A DNA stretch of 64,000 nt from Alloyangia pacifica (GTDB lineage: Bacteria > Pseudomonadota > Alphaproteobacteria > Rhodobacterales > Rhodobacteraceae). A program made the translations under genes and the position numbers. The notes beneath the pieces are model-generated. The model did no database searches. It was not told where the DNA came from and saw only the letters and a list, made by a program, of their open reading frames with translations. Positions 52,525-61,869 of this stretch are shown here, one piece after another (the first letter of the stretch is position 1; each line of letters begins with the position of its first letter). Location of the stretch: the NCBI RefSeq assembly GCF_900116195.1, contig NZ_FOZW01000008.1, forward strand, positions 124,001 through 188,000, in the 5' to 3' direction.

Positions 52525-54825
52525 ATGACACAGCAAGACATCATCCGTCCGCTGGGCAAGCGGATCGCCCTTGTCCTGGCCGTCATCCTGGTGATCGTCG
52601 GCATGATCAACACCATGCCCGAGATCCCCGGCCTGCAGGACTGGGCGCGCGAGATCACCGGGCGGCCGTTCTTCCGGGTCTCGGGCTTTCCGCCGGAGTA
52701 TTTCTACCCGCCGGTCTTCCTCGTGATGATGCTGATCGTGGCGCTCGACTCCAGCGTCTACCGGGCGTGGAAGTGGGACCGCCCGGGGCTGGCCTGGCTC
52801 GGCGCGCTGCTCGACGCGGGGCTGATCCTCGCCGCAGTGCTCGCGGCGGTCGGCTTCCTGGTGGAGATCGACTCGATCTGCCTGATCGACCAGCTGACCG
52901 GCGAGCGCGCGCGGCTCATCCAGGAGGCCGCCGAGCGCTCGGCCGGGGTGATCCCCGGCATCTCCTTCGAGGCCGAGGTGCCCGCCTGCCAGGCCCGCTT
53001 CGGCATCTGGATCATCCCGCTGCTGTTCACCATCATCACCCTGTTCTTTCTTTACAACGTGCGGGTCTGGGGGCTGCCGCTGGTGGCGGTGGCGAGCGTC
53101 GTGGTGCTCTACACCGTGGCCACCGCGCTGATCTGGATGTTCGAGCTGTCGGACAACAGCTTCCTGCTGACCAAGCTCGGGGCCGACGGCGGTGACGTGC
53201 GCGCCGCCGCCATCCAGAAGGCCACCAATGTCTTTGTCACCCCCGACGGTTTCATGGGGCGGTTCATGGACATCGTGGTCAATCAGGTCTTCCCCTACGT
53301 GGTGCTGGGCGCGCTCTTCGGCACTTCCGCCGGGGGTACCTCGCTGATCAAGCTAGCGGTGCGGATGACCTGCCGGCTGCGCGGCGGCCCGGCGCATGCG
53401 GCAATCGTCTCCTCGGCGCTCTTCGGCACGATCACCGGCGGGCCGGTAACCAACGTGCTCTCGACCGGGCGGCTGACCATCCCGATGATGCGGCGCAACG
53501 GCTTCTCGCCGCAATTCGCCGGCGGGGTGGAGGCGGCAGCCTCCTCGGGCGGGCAGATCATGCCGCCGGTGATGGGGGTCGCGGCCTTCGTGCTCGTGGC
53601 GCTGACCGCGGTGCCCTACACCAAGGTGATCACCGCCGCCTTCCTGCCGGCGCTGGCGTTCTTCTTCTCGATCTTCCTCGCGGTGATGTTCCAGGCCCGC
53701 AAGGACCGGATCGAGGCGATGCGCGAGATGCCCGAGGATCTGGTGATGCACCGCCAGGACTGGCTGAACCTGGTGATCATCCTGGTGCCGATCCTCACCA
53801 TTCTCTTGCTGCTGCTCGGCTCGAAGGACGCGATGGCCGGCAGCATGGCGGCGTCGATCCTGCCGCAATTCGTCACCCAGACCATCACCAACGCCACCGG
53901 CGACGCGGTCTCGGCCGGCTGGTGGGCCGTGGCGGTGCTGCTGCCGCTGCTGTTCCTCGATCCCGAGACCCGCGCCAAGCCCTCCAAGGTGCTCCTGTCG
54001 CTCGCCGACGGCGGCATCCTGATCTCGCGGCTGTTCCTGCTGCTCTTTGCGGTGTCGATCATCTCGGCCTTCCTCAACGAGAGCGGCCTGACCGGCGAGC
54101 TGACCCGTTCCGTGACCACTTGGCTCGAACACGCGCAGGTGCTGCATCTCTTCGGCTTCGAGATCCGCATCGTCGGCGGGGTCTATCTGATGCTGGCGCT
54201 GATCTGCGCCATGCTCTGCGCCATCCTGCTCGGCATGGGGATGCCGACGGTGCCCGCCTATGTGAACGTGGCGCTGCTGCTCGGGCCGCTGCTGTCGAGC
54301 CTCGGTGTCAGCTTCTTCACCGCGCATATGTTCGTGTTCTACTTCGCCGTGGCCTCGGCGATCACCCCGCCGGTGGCCATCGCTGCCTTTGCCGCCGCTT
54401 CGATCACGCGCACCGAACCGATGCGTACCGGCATCGCGGCCGTGCGCGTGGGCATCGTGATGTTCGCCATTCCCTTCGTCTTTGCCTGGTATCCCGAACT
54501 GCTGCTGATCGAGGAGGCCGTGACGATCACCGACGACACGGGCCGCCGGGCGCTGATCGAGGGCTACAGTGGGCAGGTCGATATCCCCGCGCTGCTGCTG
54601 CTCGGCGCACGGCTGGCGCTGACGCTCTACCTGCTGGCCTCGGCGCTGGCGCGCTTCGACCGCGGTGCGCTGCGCCGCTGGGAGGTGGCACTGCGGCTGG
54701 TGGCGGCGGTCCTCGTCCTATGGAAGACCGCCGCGTTGATGGGAGTCGGGTTGGCGCTCGGGCTAGGGCTGATCGCCCTGCATGCCCTGCGCGCCCGTCC
54801 CGAACCCGCGCGGAGCCCCGCCTGA
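52525..54825 (+). CDS. TRAP transporter fused 4TM/12TM permease (DctQM-type, TAXI class)
   Basis: The 766-residue protein joins a small DctQ-like N-terminal membrane domain to a DctM-like transport domain; about 16 hydrophobic segments are visible. The transport domain includes FGTSAGGTSLIKLAVRM, SALFGTITGGPVTNVLSTG, GGVEAAASSGGQIMPPVMG and AILLGMGMPTVPAYVNVALL, characteristic of TAXI-linked permeases. It uses a sodium or proton gradient. ATG 52525 is preferred to a GTG ten codons earlier on the basis of GGAAGG. Confidence 0.9.
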   Translation: MTQQDIIRPLGKRIALVLAVILVIVGMINTMPEIPGLQDWAREITGRPFFRVSGFPPEYFYPPVFLVMMLIVALDSSVYRAWKWDRPGLAWLGALLDAGLILAAVLAAVGFLVEIDSICLIDQLTGERARLIQEAAERSAGVIPGISFEAEVPACQARFGIWIIPLLFTIITLFFLYNVRVWGLPLVAVASVVVLYTVATALIWMFELSDNSFLLTKLGADGGDVRAAAIQKATNVFVTPDGFMGRFMDIVVNQVFPYVVLGALFGTSAGGTSLIKLAVRMTCRLRGGPAHAAIVSSALFGTITGGPVTNVLSTGRLTIPMMRRNGFSPQFAGGVEAAASSGGQIMPPVMGVAAFVLVALTAVPYTKVITAAFLPALAFFFSIFLAVMFQARKDRIEAMREMPEDLVMHRQDWLNLVIILVPILTILLLLLGSKDAMAGSMAASILPQFVTQTITNATGDAVSAGWWAVAVLLPLLFLDPETRAKPSKVLLSLADGGILISRLFLLLFAVSIISAFLNESGLTGELTRSVTTWLEHAQVLHLFGFEIRIVGGVYLMLALICAMLCAILLGMGMPTVPAYVNVALLLGPLLSSLGVSFFTAHMFVFYFAVASAITPPVAIAAFAAASITRTEPMRTGIAAVRVGIVMFAIPFVFAWYPELLLIEEAVTITDDTGRRALIEGYSGQVDIPALLLLGARLALTLYLLASALARFDRGALRRWEVALRLVAAVLVLWKTAALMGVGLALGLGLIALHALRARPEPARSPA

Positions 54826-54849
54826 CGGCGCCGGCCGCGCGGAGCCGCG

Positions 54850-55263
54850 TCACGCGGCGAAGAGACCGTCGAAGTCCTTGAAGCCCTTGATCTCGATCGG
54901 GTTGCCCGAGGGATCGAAGAAGAACATCGTGCGCTGCTCGCCCGGCTCGCCTTCGAAACGAATGACCGGCGGGATGTCAAACTCGATGCCCTTGGCAGCC
55001 AGACGGTCGGCCAGCGCCAGCCAGTCGTCGAGCCGCAGCACCGCGCCCATGTGCGGCATCATCACCATGTGCTCGCCGACCTTGCCGGTGCGCGTCACCG
55101 GGAAAGGCTCGCCGAGGTGCAGCGAGAGCTGGTGGCCGAAGAAGTCGAAATCGACCCAGGTGTCGGTCGAGCGGCCTTCCTCGCAGCCGAGCACGTCGCC
55201 GTAGAAGGCGCGGGTCTCGTCGAGGTCTTTGACGTGGATCGCGAGGTGGAAGAGGGATTTCAT
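54850..55263 (-). CDS. VOC-superfamily (glyoxalase/bleomycin resistance-like) protein
   Basis: A 137-residue protein with the paired beta-alpha-beta-beta-beta modules of vicinal oxygen chelate enzymes. Probable metal ligands are His in FHLAIHVKDLDET, His in LSLHLGEP and Glu in PSGNPIEIKGF. The function may be dioxygenase, epimerase or glyoxalase-like. ATG 55263 starts with KSLFHLAIHV; CAAGGGG precedes it. Convergent with the TRAP permease gene 24 bases away and divergent from the hydantoin operon. Confidence 0.8.
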   Translation of the reverse strand: MKSLFHLAIHVKDLDETRAFYGDVLGCEEGRSTDTWVDFDFFGHQLSLHLGEPFPVTRTGKVGEHMVMMPHMGAVLRLDDWLALADRLAAKGIEFDIPPVIRFEGEPGEQRTMFFFDPSGNPIEIKGFKDFDGLFAA

Positions 55264-55685
55264 GGCAGGCCCCTTGCAGGTTTGAGAAATGGAGTCGGGT
55301 TCGAAGAGAGACTCGGGCGCCTCCGGACGGTCCGCCCGGCGCGCGGTGGCTCAGGGATTGCTCATTCAATGAGCATCGTAAAGGGGGGTGCGCAGCGAGC
55401 CCTCCTGTCCGACAGGGCCGTCACGCCTTCCGCTGCGGTAGCGGGCGGGGTGACGCAAGGTGGCTCCCAGCCCTTCCAAATCAATGCCTTGACGATCAGG
55501 TCGCCGTTCCACGCCAACCGAACTCCGTGCCAAAACCTGTCACAAATATAATCTCTGTTTATAATTATAGTTCCATTATAATCCTGATTTGTATTGCTCC
55601 CCGACCGGGCCGGCGGCTTTTAGAAGTCACGTCTCGCATCCTCCCGATGCCAAGAAAACAGACCCAACCAACACGGAGCCACCTC
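55264..55685. other. Regulatory interval ahead of the hydantoin operon
   Basis: No gene. Bases 55535-55595 are markedly AT-rich and hold the promoter at 55537-55565. An open frame reaches upstream of the binding-protein gene to 55527 but has no ribosome-binding site. No LysR-type T-N11-A dyad was clear enough to report. Confidence 0.4.
55537..55565 (+). promoter_or_regulatory. Sigma70-type promoter of the hydantoin operon
   Basis: CTGTCA (55537-55542) and a perfect TATAAT (55560-55565) are 17 bases apart; the leader to ATG 55686 would be about 115 bases. Confidence 0.6.
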
Positions 55686-56519
55686 ATGACACCCAAGAGC
55701 CTTCTTTTCTCCGCCGCGCTCGCAGCGCTTGCCCTTCCGGCCCATGCCGAGGGCTACAAGGTCGCGCTCGACGGCACCTTCGCGCCCCACGCCATGCCCA
55801 GCCTCTCGGGCGGGGTCGAGGGCTTCAACGTCGATCTCGCCGCCGCCATCGGCGAGAAGCTCGGCGTCGACATGGAGGTGGTCGCCGCGCAGTTCTCCGG
55901 CCTGATCCCGGCACTGCAGGCAGGCACCTACGACTTCCTCGTCGCCCCGACCACCGTCACCGAGGAGCGCGCCTCGAACCTGCTCTTCTCCGAGGGCTTC
56001 ATGGACACCAACTTCGCCTTCACCGTCCCTGCGGGGACAGAGGCGATGGAAGGTCTCGACGCCTTCAAGGGCAAGACAATCGCGGTCAACAAGGGCTCGG
56101 TCTATGAAAGCTTCCTGAACGACAAGGCCGAGGAATACGGCTGGGAAGTGGTCGCCTACGGCACCAACACCGACGCCGTCGAGGCCGTCTCGACCGGCCG
56201 CGCCGATGCCAACCTCGCCGGCGCCACCGTCTCGGCATGGGCCGCCAAGCAGAACCCGCGCATCGACCTCAGCTATGAATACCCCACCGGCCTCGTCTGG
56301 GCCTTCCCGTTCCGCAAGGACGACGTGGAAACCCGCAACAAGATCGACGCGGTGCTGGAATGCCTGAAGACCGACGGCACGATGGTCGCCCTTTCGGAGA
56401 AGTGGTTCGGCGTGACCCCGACCGAGGGCACCACCATCGTCACCCCGACCCCCGGCTACGGCACCCCCGGTTTCGACGGCTACGACGAGACCGCGCACGA
56501 CGTCTCCTGCGACTTCTGA
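55686..56519 (+). CDS. Hydantoin/amino acid ABC transporter substrate-binding protein
   Basis: A 277-residue family-3 binding protein with Sec signal (LLFSAALAALALPAHAEG) and the stretches GVEGFNVDLAAAIGEKLGVD, VAPTTVTEERASNLLFSEGF and GKTIAVNKGSVYESFL. A C-terminal tail of about 30 residues beyond the usual end contains GYGTPGFDGYDET. ATG 55686 follows GGAG. First gene of an operon with D-carbamoylase and hydantoinase, so its ligand is probably a hydantoin, a carbamoyl amino acid or a dihydropyrimidine. Confidence 0.88.
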   Translation: MTPKSLLFSAALAALALPAHAEGYKVALDGTFAPHAMPSLSGGVEGFNVDLAAAIGEKLGVDMEVVAAQFSGLIPALQAGTYDFLVAPTTVTEERASNLLFSEGFMDTNFAFTVPAGTEAMEGLDAFKGKTIAVNKGSVYESFLNDKAEEYGWEVVAYGTNTDAVEAVSTGRADANLAGATVSAWAAKQNPRIDLSYEYPTGLVWAFPFRKDDVETRNKIDAVLECLKTDGTMVALSEKWFGVTPTEGTTIVTPTPGYGTPGFDGYDETAHDVSCDF

Positions 56520-56546
56520 TCCCTGACACTGCTCCCTGAACCTCTC

Positions 56547-56571
56547 GGACGGGGCGCCCGTCGCCCCGTCC
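56547..56571 (+). terminator. Intercistronic hairpin after the binding-protein gene
   Basis: A perfect ten-base-pair stem (GGACGGGGCG / CGCCCCGTCC) with loop CCCGT and no T-run; position suggests a 3' stabiliser of the binding-protein mRNA. Confidence 0.5.
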
Positions 56572-56591
56572 TCCCATCCGAAAGACAGCTC

Positions 56592-57377
56592 ATGCCCGCA
56601 GCCCCCTCCGCTTCCGCCGCAAAGGTCCACCTCAGGCCGATGCTCGAGATCAACCAACTCGAGAAGAGTTTCGGCGATACCCAGGTCCTGACCTCGATCG
56701 ACCTCAGCGTGAAGCCGGGCGAGCTGGTCTTCGTCATCGGCCCCTCGGGCTCGGGCAAATCCACCATGCTCCGCTGCTGCAACCGGCTCGAAGAGCCGAC
56801 CTCGGGCAGCATCCTTCTGGACGGCGAACATGTCACCGCCTGCCACGGCGCCGCACTCGACAAGATGCGGCTGAAGATCGGCATGGTCTTCCAGGGCTTC
56901 CACCTCTACCCGCACAAATCTGTTCTGGCCAATGTCATGCTGGCGCAGGTCAAGGCACTGAAACGCTCCAAGCCCGAGGCCAAGGCCCGCGCTATGGAGA
57001 TGCTCGAACACGTCGGGCTGGCGCATAAGGCCGATGCCATGCCCTCCGAGCTGTCGGGCGGCCAGCAGCAGCGCGTCGCCATCGCCCGCGCGCTGGCGCT
57101 CGATCCCAAGGTCATGCTCTTCGACGAGCCGACCTCGGCGCTCGACCCCGAGCTTGTCGGCTCGGTGCTCAAGGTGATGAAACAGCTGCGCGACGAGGGC
57201 ATGACCATGGTCGTGGTCAGCCACGAAATGGATTTCGCCCGCGAGGCCGCCGACCGCGTCGTCTTCATGGATGGCGGCGTGGTGGTCGAGGCCGGCACCC
57301 CCGAAGAGATCTTCGGCAATCCGAAATCCGAGCGCCTGCGCGCCTTCCTCTCCCGCCTGCACCCGAGCGACGCATGA
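56592..57377 (+). CDS. ABC transporter ATP-binding protein of the hydantoin operon
   Basis: The 261-residue ATPase is GlnQ/HisP-like: Walker [11 protein letters not shown]-loop FQGFHLYPH, signature LSGGQQQRV, Walker [13 protein letters not shown] and switch VVSHEMDF. A Met at 56640 ([11 protein letters not shown]) is an alternative start that would remove a 16-residue Ala/Pro-rich leader. It overlaps the following permease by ATGA. Confidence 0.92.
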   Translation: MPAAPSASAAKVHLRPMLEINQLEKSFGDTQVLTSIDLSVKPGELVFVIGPSGSGKSTMLRCCNRLEEPTSGSILLDGEHVTACHGAALDKMRLKIGMVFQGFHLYPHKSVLANVMLAQVKALKRSKPEAKARAMEMLEHVGLAHKADAMPSELSGGQQQRVAIARALALDPKVMLFDEPTSALDPELVGSVLKVMKQLRDEGMTMVVVSHEMDFAREAADRVVFMDGGVVVEAGTPEEIFGNPKSERLRAFLSRLHPSDA

Positions 57378-58042
57378 GGTTCCTCGACACATTCTTCGAC
57401 GGCGCGGTGATGGCGAAATACCTGCCGGACCTGCTGTCGGCCATCGTCACCACGCTCTGGCTCAGCGCGATCATCGTGGTCGGCGGGCTCGCCCTCGGCC
57501 TCGTTCTGGCCTGCCTGCGCACGCTCGGCCGCTGGTACCTGACCCTGCCCATCGTCGCCTTCGCCGACATCGGTCGCGCCCTGCCGCCGCTGGTCGTCAT
57601 CCTGATCTTCTACTTCGGCCTGCCCGGGCTCGGCATCAACCTGTCGGGACCCATGGTGCTGATCCTCGTGCTCGGCGGCGTGCTTGCCGCCTTCGCCGAG
57701 GAGATTTTCTGGGCCGGCCTCACCGCCGTGTCGAAGGGCCAATGGGAGGCGGGCCGCGCCACCGGCCTCAGCTTCGCGCAGACGCTCTTCGAGATCGCCC
57801 TGCCGCAGGCCATCCGCATGGGCATCCCGCCGCTGGTGAACCGCGCGCTGGCGATCACCAAGATGACCGCGCTCGGCTCGGTGATCGGGGTGAAGGAAAT
57901 CCTCGCCGTCTCCTCCTCGGCGCAGAGCTTCTCGGGCTCGGCGACGCCGCTGACCATGGCCGCGCTCGCCTATCTCGCGATCTTCCTGCCGGTGGTCATC
58001 CTCTCGCGCCTGCTCGAACGGCGCTACGCCTGGGCCGTGTAA
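57374..58042 (+). CDS. ABC transporter permease 1 of the hydantoin operon
   Basis: A 222-residue amino-acid-type permease with five hydrophobic segments and the EAA loop [20 protein letters not shown]. It starts within the ATGA overlap with the ATPase gene and pairs with the next permease, from which it is separated by 12 bases. Confidence 0.9.
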   Translation: MRFLDTFFDGAVMAKYLPDLLSAIVTTLWLSAIIVVGGLALGLVLACLRTLGRWYLTLPIVAFADIGRALPPLVVILIFYFGLPGLGINLSGPMVLILVLGGVLAAFAEEIFWAGLTAVSKGQWEAGRATGLSFAQTLFEIALPQAIRMGIPPLVNRALAITKMTALGSVIGVKEILAVSSSAQSFSGSATPLTMAALAYLAIFLPVVILSRLLERRYAWAV

Positions 58043-58054
58043 GGGGCACATGAC

Positions 58055-58723
58055 ATGAGCAACTTCATCGACCTTTTCTTCAACGTGGGCATCATGGCGC
58101 AGGCCTGGCCGCTGCTGCTCAAGGGGCTGATCATCACGCTCGAGCTTTGCGCCGTGGTCATCGGGCTCGGCCTCGTCGGCGGGCTGCTGCTGGCGCTCGG
58201 TGCGCTGTCGCCCAGCAAGTGGCTGAAATGGCCGTCGGTCGGCTTCATCGACCTTTTCCGCGCGCTGCCGCCGCTGGTGCTGCTGGTCTTCGTCTTCTCG
58301 GGGCTGCCCTTTGCCGGGCTGGAGCTGAGCCCCTTCATGGCCGTGGTCGTCGCCTTCTTCCTCAACAACTCGGCCTATTTCGCCGAGGTCTTCCGGGCAG
58401 GCATCCAGTCGGTGCCCAAAGGCCAGACCGAGGCCGCCCGCGCCACCGGTCTGAGCAAGGCGCAGACCCTGACCCACGTGGTCCTGCCGCAGGCCGTGCG
58501 CAACGTGCTGCCCGACCTGCTGTCCAACACCGTCGAGGTGGTCAAGCTGACCTCGCTCGCCTCGGTCGTCTCCCTCTCCGAGCTGCTCTACTCGGCCAAC
58601 ATGGCCCGCTCGGTCACCTACAACTCCTCGCCGCTGATCCTCGCGGCGCTGATCTACCTCGCGATCCTCTGGCCGCTCGTCCGCCTGATCTCGCGGTACC
58701 AGCGCGGGCTCGCGGTGCACTGA
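58055..58723 (+). CDS. ABC transporter permease 2 of the hydantoin operon
   Basis: The second 222-residue permease, with EAA loop QTEAARATGLSKAQTLTHVV. The two permeases are the same length and related, as expected for a heterodimeric channel. ATG 58055 overlaps no gene and is followed 22 bases after its stop by the carbamoylase. Confidence 0.9.
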   Translation: MSNFIDLFFNVGIMAQAWPLLLKGLIITLELCAVVIGLGLVGGLLLALGALSPSKWLKWPSVGFIDLFRALPPLVLLVFVFSGLPFAGLELSPFMAVVVAFFLNNSAYFAEVFRAGIQSVPKGQTEAARATGLSKAQTLTHVVLPQAVRNVLPDLLSNTVEVVKLTSLASVVSLSELLYSANMARSVTYNSSPLILAALIYLAILWPLVRLISRYQRGLAVH

Positions 58724-58745
58724 ACGTCCCTGAAAGGAAACTCCC

Positions 58746-59672
58746 ATGACGAAGATGATTATCGGCGGCGCCCAGATCGGCGGCATCCAGAAGGACGAGA
58801 CCCGCGAAGAGGTCGTCGCCCGGATGATCGCGCTGATGGACGAGGCCCACGGCAAGGGCGTGAAGTTCCTCGTCTACCCCGAGATGACGCTGACCACCTT
58901 CTTCCCGCGCTTCTACGTCGAGGACCGCGCCGAGTTCGACCACTGGTTCGAGACCCAGATGCCGAACCCCGCCGTGCAGCCGCTCTTCGACAAGGCGAAG
59001 GAATACGGCATGGGCTTCACCTTCGGCTACTGCGAGTTGACCCCCGAGGGCGAGCATTTCAACACCTCGATCATCGTCTCCCCCGAGGGCGAGATCGTGC
59101 TGACCTACCGCAAGACCCACCTGCCCGGCCACGCCGAGTTCGAACCCGAGCGCACCCACCAGCACCTGGAAAAGCGCTACTTCCTGCCCGGTGACACCGG
59201 CTTCGGCGTGGTGAAGAACCAGGACGTGATCATGGGCATGGCGATCTGCAACGACCGCCGCTGGCCGGAAACCTGGCGCGTCCTCGGCCTGCAGGGCGTG
59301 CAGCTGGTGACCATCGGCTACAACACCCCGTCGCAGAACAACCTCTCGGCCGAGGAAGGCATCGAGCGGCGCATGTACCACCACGAGCTCTCGGTCTGCG
59401 CCGGCGCCTACCAGAACTCGACCTATGCCGTGGCCGTGGCCAAATGCGGCATGGAGGACGGCAACCACATGTTCGCCGGCTCGATCATCGTCGACCCCGA
59501 CGGCTTCGTCGTGGCAAAGGCGGAAGGCGAAGGCGATGAGCTGATCGTGCACGAGGCGGATTTCGCCAAGTGCGACTTCGGCAAGTCCACCGTGTTCAAC
59601 TTCTCGGCGCACCGCCGTATCGAGCACTACGGGCTGATCGCCAGCCAGACCGGCGTCAAGGTGCCGGAATAA
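58746..59672 (+). CDS. N-carbamoyl-D-amino acid hydrolase (D-carbamoylase)
   Basis: A 308-residue nitrilase-superfamily amidase with catalytic triad Glu46 (VYPEMTLTTFF), Lys123 (TYRKTHLPGH) and Cys168 (AICNDRRWPETW). The last segment and the overall course match Agrobacterium D-carbamoylase closely. It cleaves N-carbamoyl-D-amino acids to D-amino acid, CO2 and ammonia, completing hydantoin opening by the next gene product. ATG 58746 follows GAAAGGAAA. Confidence 0.92.
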   Translation: MTKMIIGGAQIGGIQKDETREEVVARMIALMDEAHGKGVKFLVYPEMTLTTFFPRFYVEDRAEFDHWFETQMPNPAVQPLFDKAKEYGMGFTFGYCELTPEGEHFNTSIIVSPEGEIVLTYRKTHLPGHAEFEPERTHQHLEKRYFLPGDTGFGVVKNQDVIMGMAICNDRRWPETWRVLGLQGVQLVTIGYNTPSQNNLSAEEGIERRMYHHELSVCAGAYQNSTYAVAVAKCGMEDGNHMFAGSIIVDPDGFVVAKAEGEGDELIVHEADFAKCDFGKSTVFNFSAHRRIEHYGLIASQTGVKVPE

Positions 59673-59680
59673 GACAGACG

Positions 59681-59719
59681 CGCCGGGGCCCCTGCCCCGG
59701 CGTCCGTCCCCGCGGGGAC
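59681..59719 (+). terminator. Two adjacent hairpins between carbamoylase and hydantoinase genes
   Basis: CGCCGGGG/CCCCGGCG (59681-59702, loop CCCCTG) is followed by the palindrome GTCCCCGCGGGGAC (59706-59719). No T-run; likely mRNA-processing or partial-termination structure inside the operon. Confidence 0.4.
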
Positions 59720-59761
59720 AGACGGATAGGCCGCCCGCGGCGGCACGGAAGGAGAGACGAG

Positions 59762-61216
59762 ATGCAGTTCGATACGGTGATCCACGGCGGCACGATCGCG
59801 ACCGCCGACTACACGGCGAAGGGTGACATCGGCATCAAAGACGGGCGCATCGCCGCCGTGGCCGAAAAGCTCGAGGGCGGCGCGCGCCGCATCGACGCGG
59901 GCGGGCGCATCGTCGTGCCCGGCGGCATCGAGGCGCACGCGCATATCGCGCAGGAAAGCTCCTCGGGGGTGATGACCGCCGACGACTACCTCTCCGGCTC
60001 GATCTCGGCGGCCTATGGCGGCAACTCGTCGTTCATCCCCTTCGCGGCGCAGCAGCGCGGCCAGTCGGTCGATGACGTCATCGCCACCTATGACGCCCGC
60101 GCCGCGCGCTCGGTGATCGACTATTCGTATCACCTGATCATCTCCGACCCGAAGCCAGAGGTGCTCGAGGACCAGCTGCCCCGCGCCTTCGCCCGCGGCA
60201 TCACCTCGTTCAAGGTCTTCATGACCTACGACCTGATGAACCTCGGCGACGGCGGCATGCTCGACATCCTCACCGTCGCGCGCGAGCACGGCGCGATCAC
60301 CATGGTCCATGCCGAGAACAACGACATGGTCAAATGGATGAACCGCAAGCTGGCGGCCAAGGGCCTCACCGCGCCGAAATACCACGCCATCTCGCGCCCC
60401 GAGCTGGCCGAGCAGGAGGCGATCAACCGCGCCATCCAGCTCGCCAAGCTGGTCGACGCTCCGCTGTTCATTGTGCACGTCTCGACCGAAGGCGGCGCCG
60501 AGATCGTCCGGCGCGAAAAATTCAACGGCGCCAAGCTCTTCGCCGAAACCTGCCCGCAGTATCTCGCCCTCACCCGCGCCGATCTCGACCGCCCCGGCAT
60601 GGAAGGCGCGAAATACATCTGCTCGCCGCCGCTGCGTGACAGCCGCACGCAGGATGCGCTCTGGCACCATATCGCGCAGGGCACCTTCGAGAGCGTCAGC
60701 TCGGATCACGCGCCCTACCGCTTCGACGAGACCGGCAAGTTCCTGAACGGGTCGGACATTCCCTATCCGAAGATCGCCAACGGCATGCCCGGCATCGCCG
60801 CACGCCTGCCCTATCTCTTCTCCGAGGGAGTAGTGAAGGGCCGGATCACCCTCGAACAGTTCGTCGCCCTGTCCTCGACCAATGCCGCCAAGACCTTCGG
60901 CTGCGAGACCAAGGGCCGGATCGCCCCGGGCATGGATGCCGACATCGCCATCTGGAACCCCGAGGCACGGGTCACCGTCACCGCCGCCGACCAGCACGAC
61001 AACATGGATTACACCCCCTTCGAGGGCATGGAGATCACCGGCAAGCCCGAGATCGTGATGAACCGCGGCGCGGTGATCGTCGAGCACGGCGAGCTGAAGG
61101 CCAAGGAAGGCCAGGGCCGCTTCGTCGCCCGCCAGCCGGTCGATCTGCGCGGCAAGCCCGGCTTCACCGCCAAGGAGCTCGATCCTTCGCAGAACTTTGG
61201 CGCGGAGCTGCGCTGA
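59762..61216 (+). CDS. D-hydantoinase/dihydropyrimidinase-family cyclic amidohydrolase
   Basis: The 484-residue TIM-barrel enzyme has metal ligands His59 and His61 (GIEAHAHI), the carboxylated Lys151 (SFKVFMTYD), His183 (MVHAEN), His239 (IVHVSTEGG) and Asp315 (SSDHAPYRF). It opens the ring of hydantoins or dihydropyrimidines to N-carbamoyl acids. The usual DxHTH motif is HAH with Glu-Ala before it, a common variant. ATG 59762 follows GGAAGGAGA. Its stop shares one base with the racemase start (TGATG). Confidence 0.92.
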   Translation: MQFDTVIHGGTIATADYTAKGDIGIKDGRIAAVAEKLEGGARRIDAGGRIVVPGGIEAHAHIAQESSSGVMTADDYLSGSISAAYGGNSSFIPFAAQQRGQSVDDVIATYDARAARSVIDYSYHLIISDPKPEVLEDQLPRAFARGITSFKVFMTYDLMNLGDGGMLDILTVAREHGAITMVHAENNDMVKWMNRKLAAKGLTAPKYHAISRPELAEQEAINRAIQLAKLVDAPLFIVHVSTEGGAEIVRREKFNGAKLFAETCPQYLALTRADLDRPGMEGAKYICSPPLRDSRTQDALWHHIAQGTFESVSSDHAPYRFDETGKFLNGSDIPYPKIANGMPGIAARLPYLFSEGVVKGRITLEQFVALSSTNAAKTFGCETKGRIAPGMDADIAIWNPEARVTVTAADQHDNMDYTPFEGMEITGKPEIVMNRGAVIVEHGELKAKEGQGRFVARQPVDLRGKPGFTAKELDPSQNFGAELR

Positions 61217-61869
61217 TGGGTCCGATCCTGATCATCAACCCCAACTCCGCCAGCAGCGTGACGCAGGGTATCGCTGCGGCCATCGCCCATCTCGCCCCGG
61301 TCAATGGGCCGGCCTTCGAGGTCACCGACCTGCCCGCCTCCCCGGCGACGATCATGACCGCCGAGGACGTGGCCCGCGCCGGGCTCGGCTTTGCCGAGGC
61401 GGCGCAGGCGCGGCCCGATGCGGCTGCCTTTGTCTCGGCCTGTTTCTCCGATCCGGGCGTGGAGCTCACGCGAACGCTGGTCAAACAGCCGGTGATCGGC
61501 GTGCAGGAGGCGGGCATTCTCACCGCCATGGCCCGCGCCGACCTCTTCGGCATCATCGCACTGGCCCCCGGCTCGGTCGCCCGCCACCGGGTGAAGATCC
61601 GCGCCATGGGCGTCGAAAGCCGCCTCGCGGCGGAGCTTGCCCTGCCCGGTGTCTCGGCCGAGGCCTCGGGGCGCGACCCGGAGGTCTACGGCATGTGCGT
61701 CACCCTGGGCCGCGAACTGGCACAAAAGGGCGCGGGCGCGGTGGTGCTCGGCTGCGCCGGCATGGCGCCGATCCGGGCCAGGCTGGAACGCGACATCGGC
61801 ATCGCGGTGATCGACCCGGTGCAGGCCGCCGCCGCCATGGCGCTGGGTCTGGTCGGAGCGCCCGAATGA
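61216..61869 (+). CDS. Asp/Glu/hydantoin racemase-family protein
   Basis: A 217-residue protein with two catalytic cysteines, in FVSACFSDPGVE and VVLGCAGMAPIR, as in hydantoin and allantoin racemases; ILIINPNSASSVTQGIAAAI is the family N terminus. It interconverts the two enantiomers of a 5-substituted hydantoin so that the D-specific carbamoylase can use both. It begins in TGATG with the hydantoinase and ends in an ATGA overlap with the LysR gene. Confidence 0.9.
   Translation: MGPILIINPNSASSVTQGIAAAIAHLAPVNGPAFEVTDLPASPATIMTAEDVARAGLGFAEAAQARPDAAAFVSACFSDPGVELTRTLVKQPVIGVQEAGILTAMARADLFGIIALAPGSVARHRVKIRAMGVESRLAAELALPGVSAEASGRDPEVYGMCVTLGRELAQKGAGAVVLGCAGMAPIRARLERDIGIAVIDPVQAAAAMALGLVGAPE

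Noticed and set aside
19764-55553. Near-identical 17-mers CTGTCACGAATATAATC (19764-19780) and CTGTCACAAATATAATC (55537-55553)
   Set aside because: At 55537 it is part of a plausible promoter; at 19764 the functional promoter is on the other strand. Similarity is best explained by AT-rich promoter sequence, not a shared element.
19777-55589. Recurring AATCCTGATT-like 10-mer at 19777, 20095, 28481 (GATCCTGATC) and 55580
   Set aside because: Found only by eye in AT-rich spacers, at inconsistent distance and orientation to genes; a statistical test would be needed.
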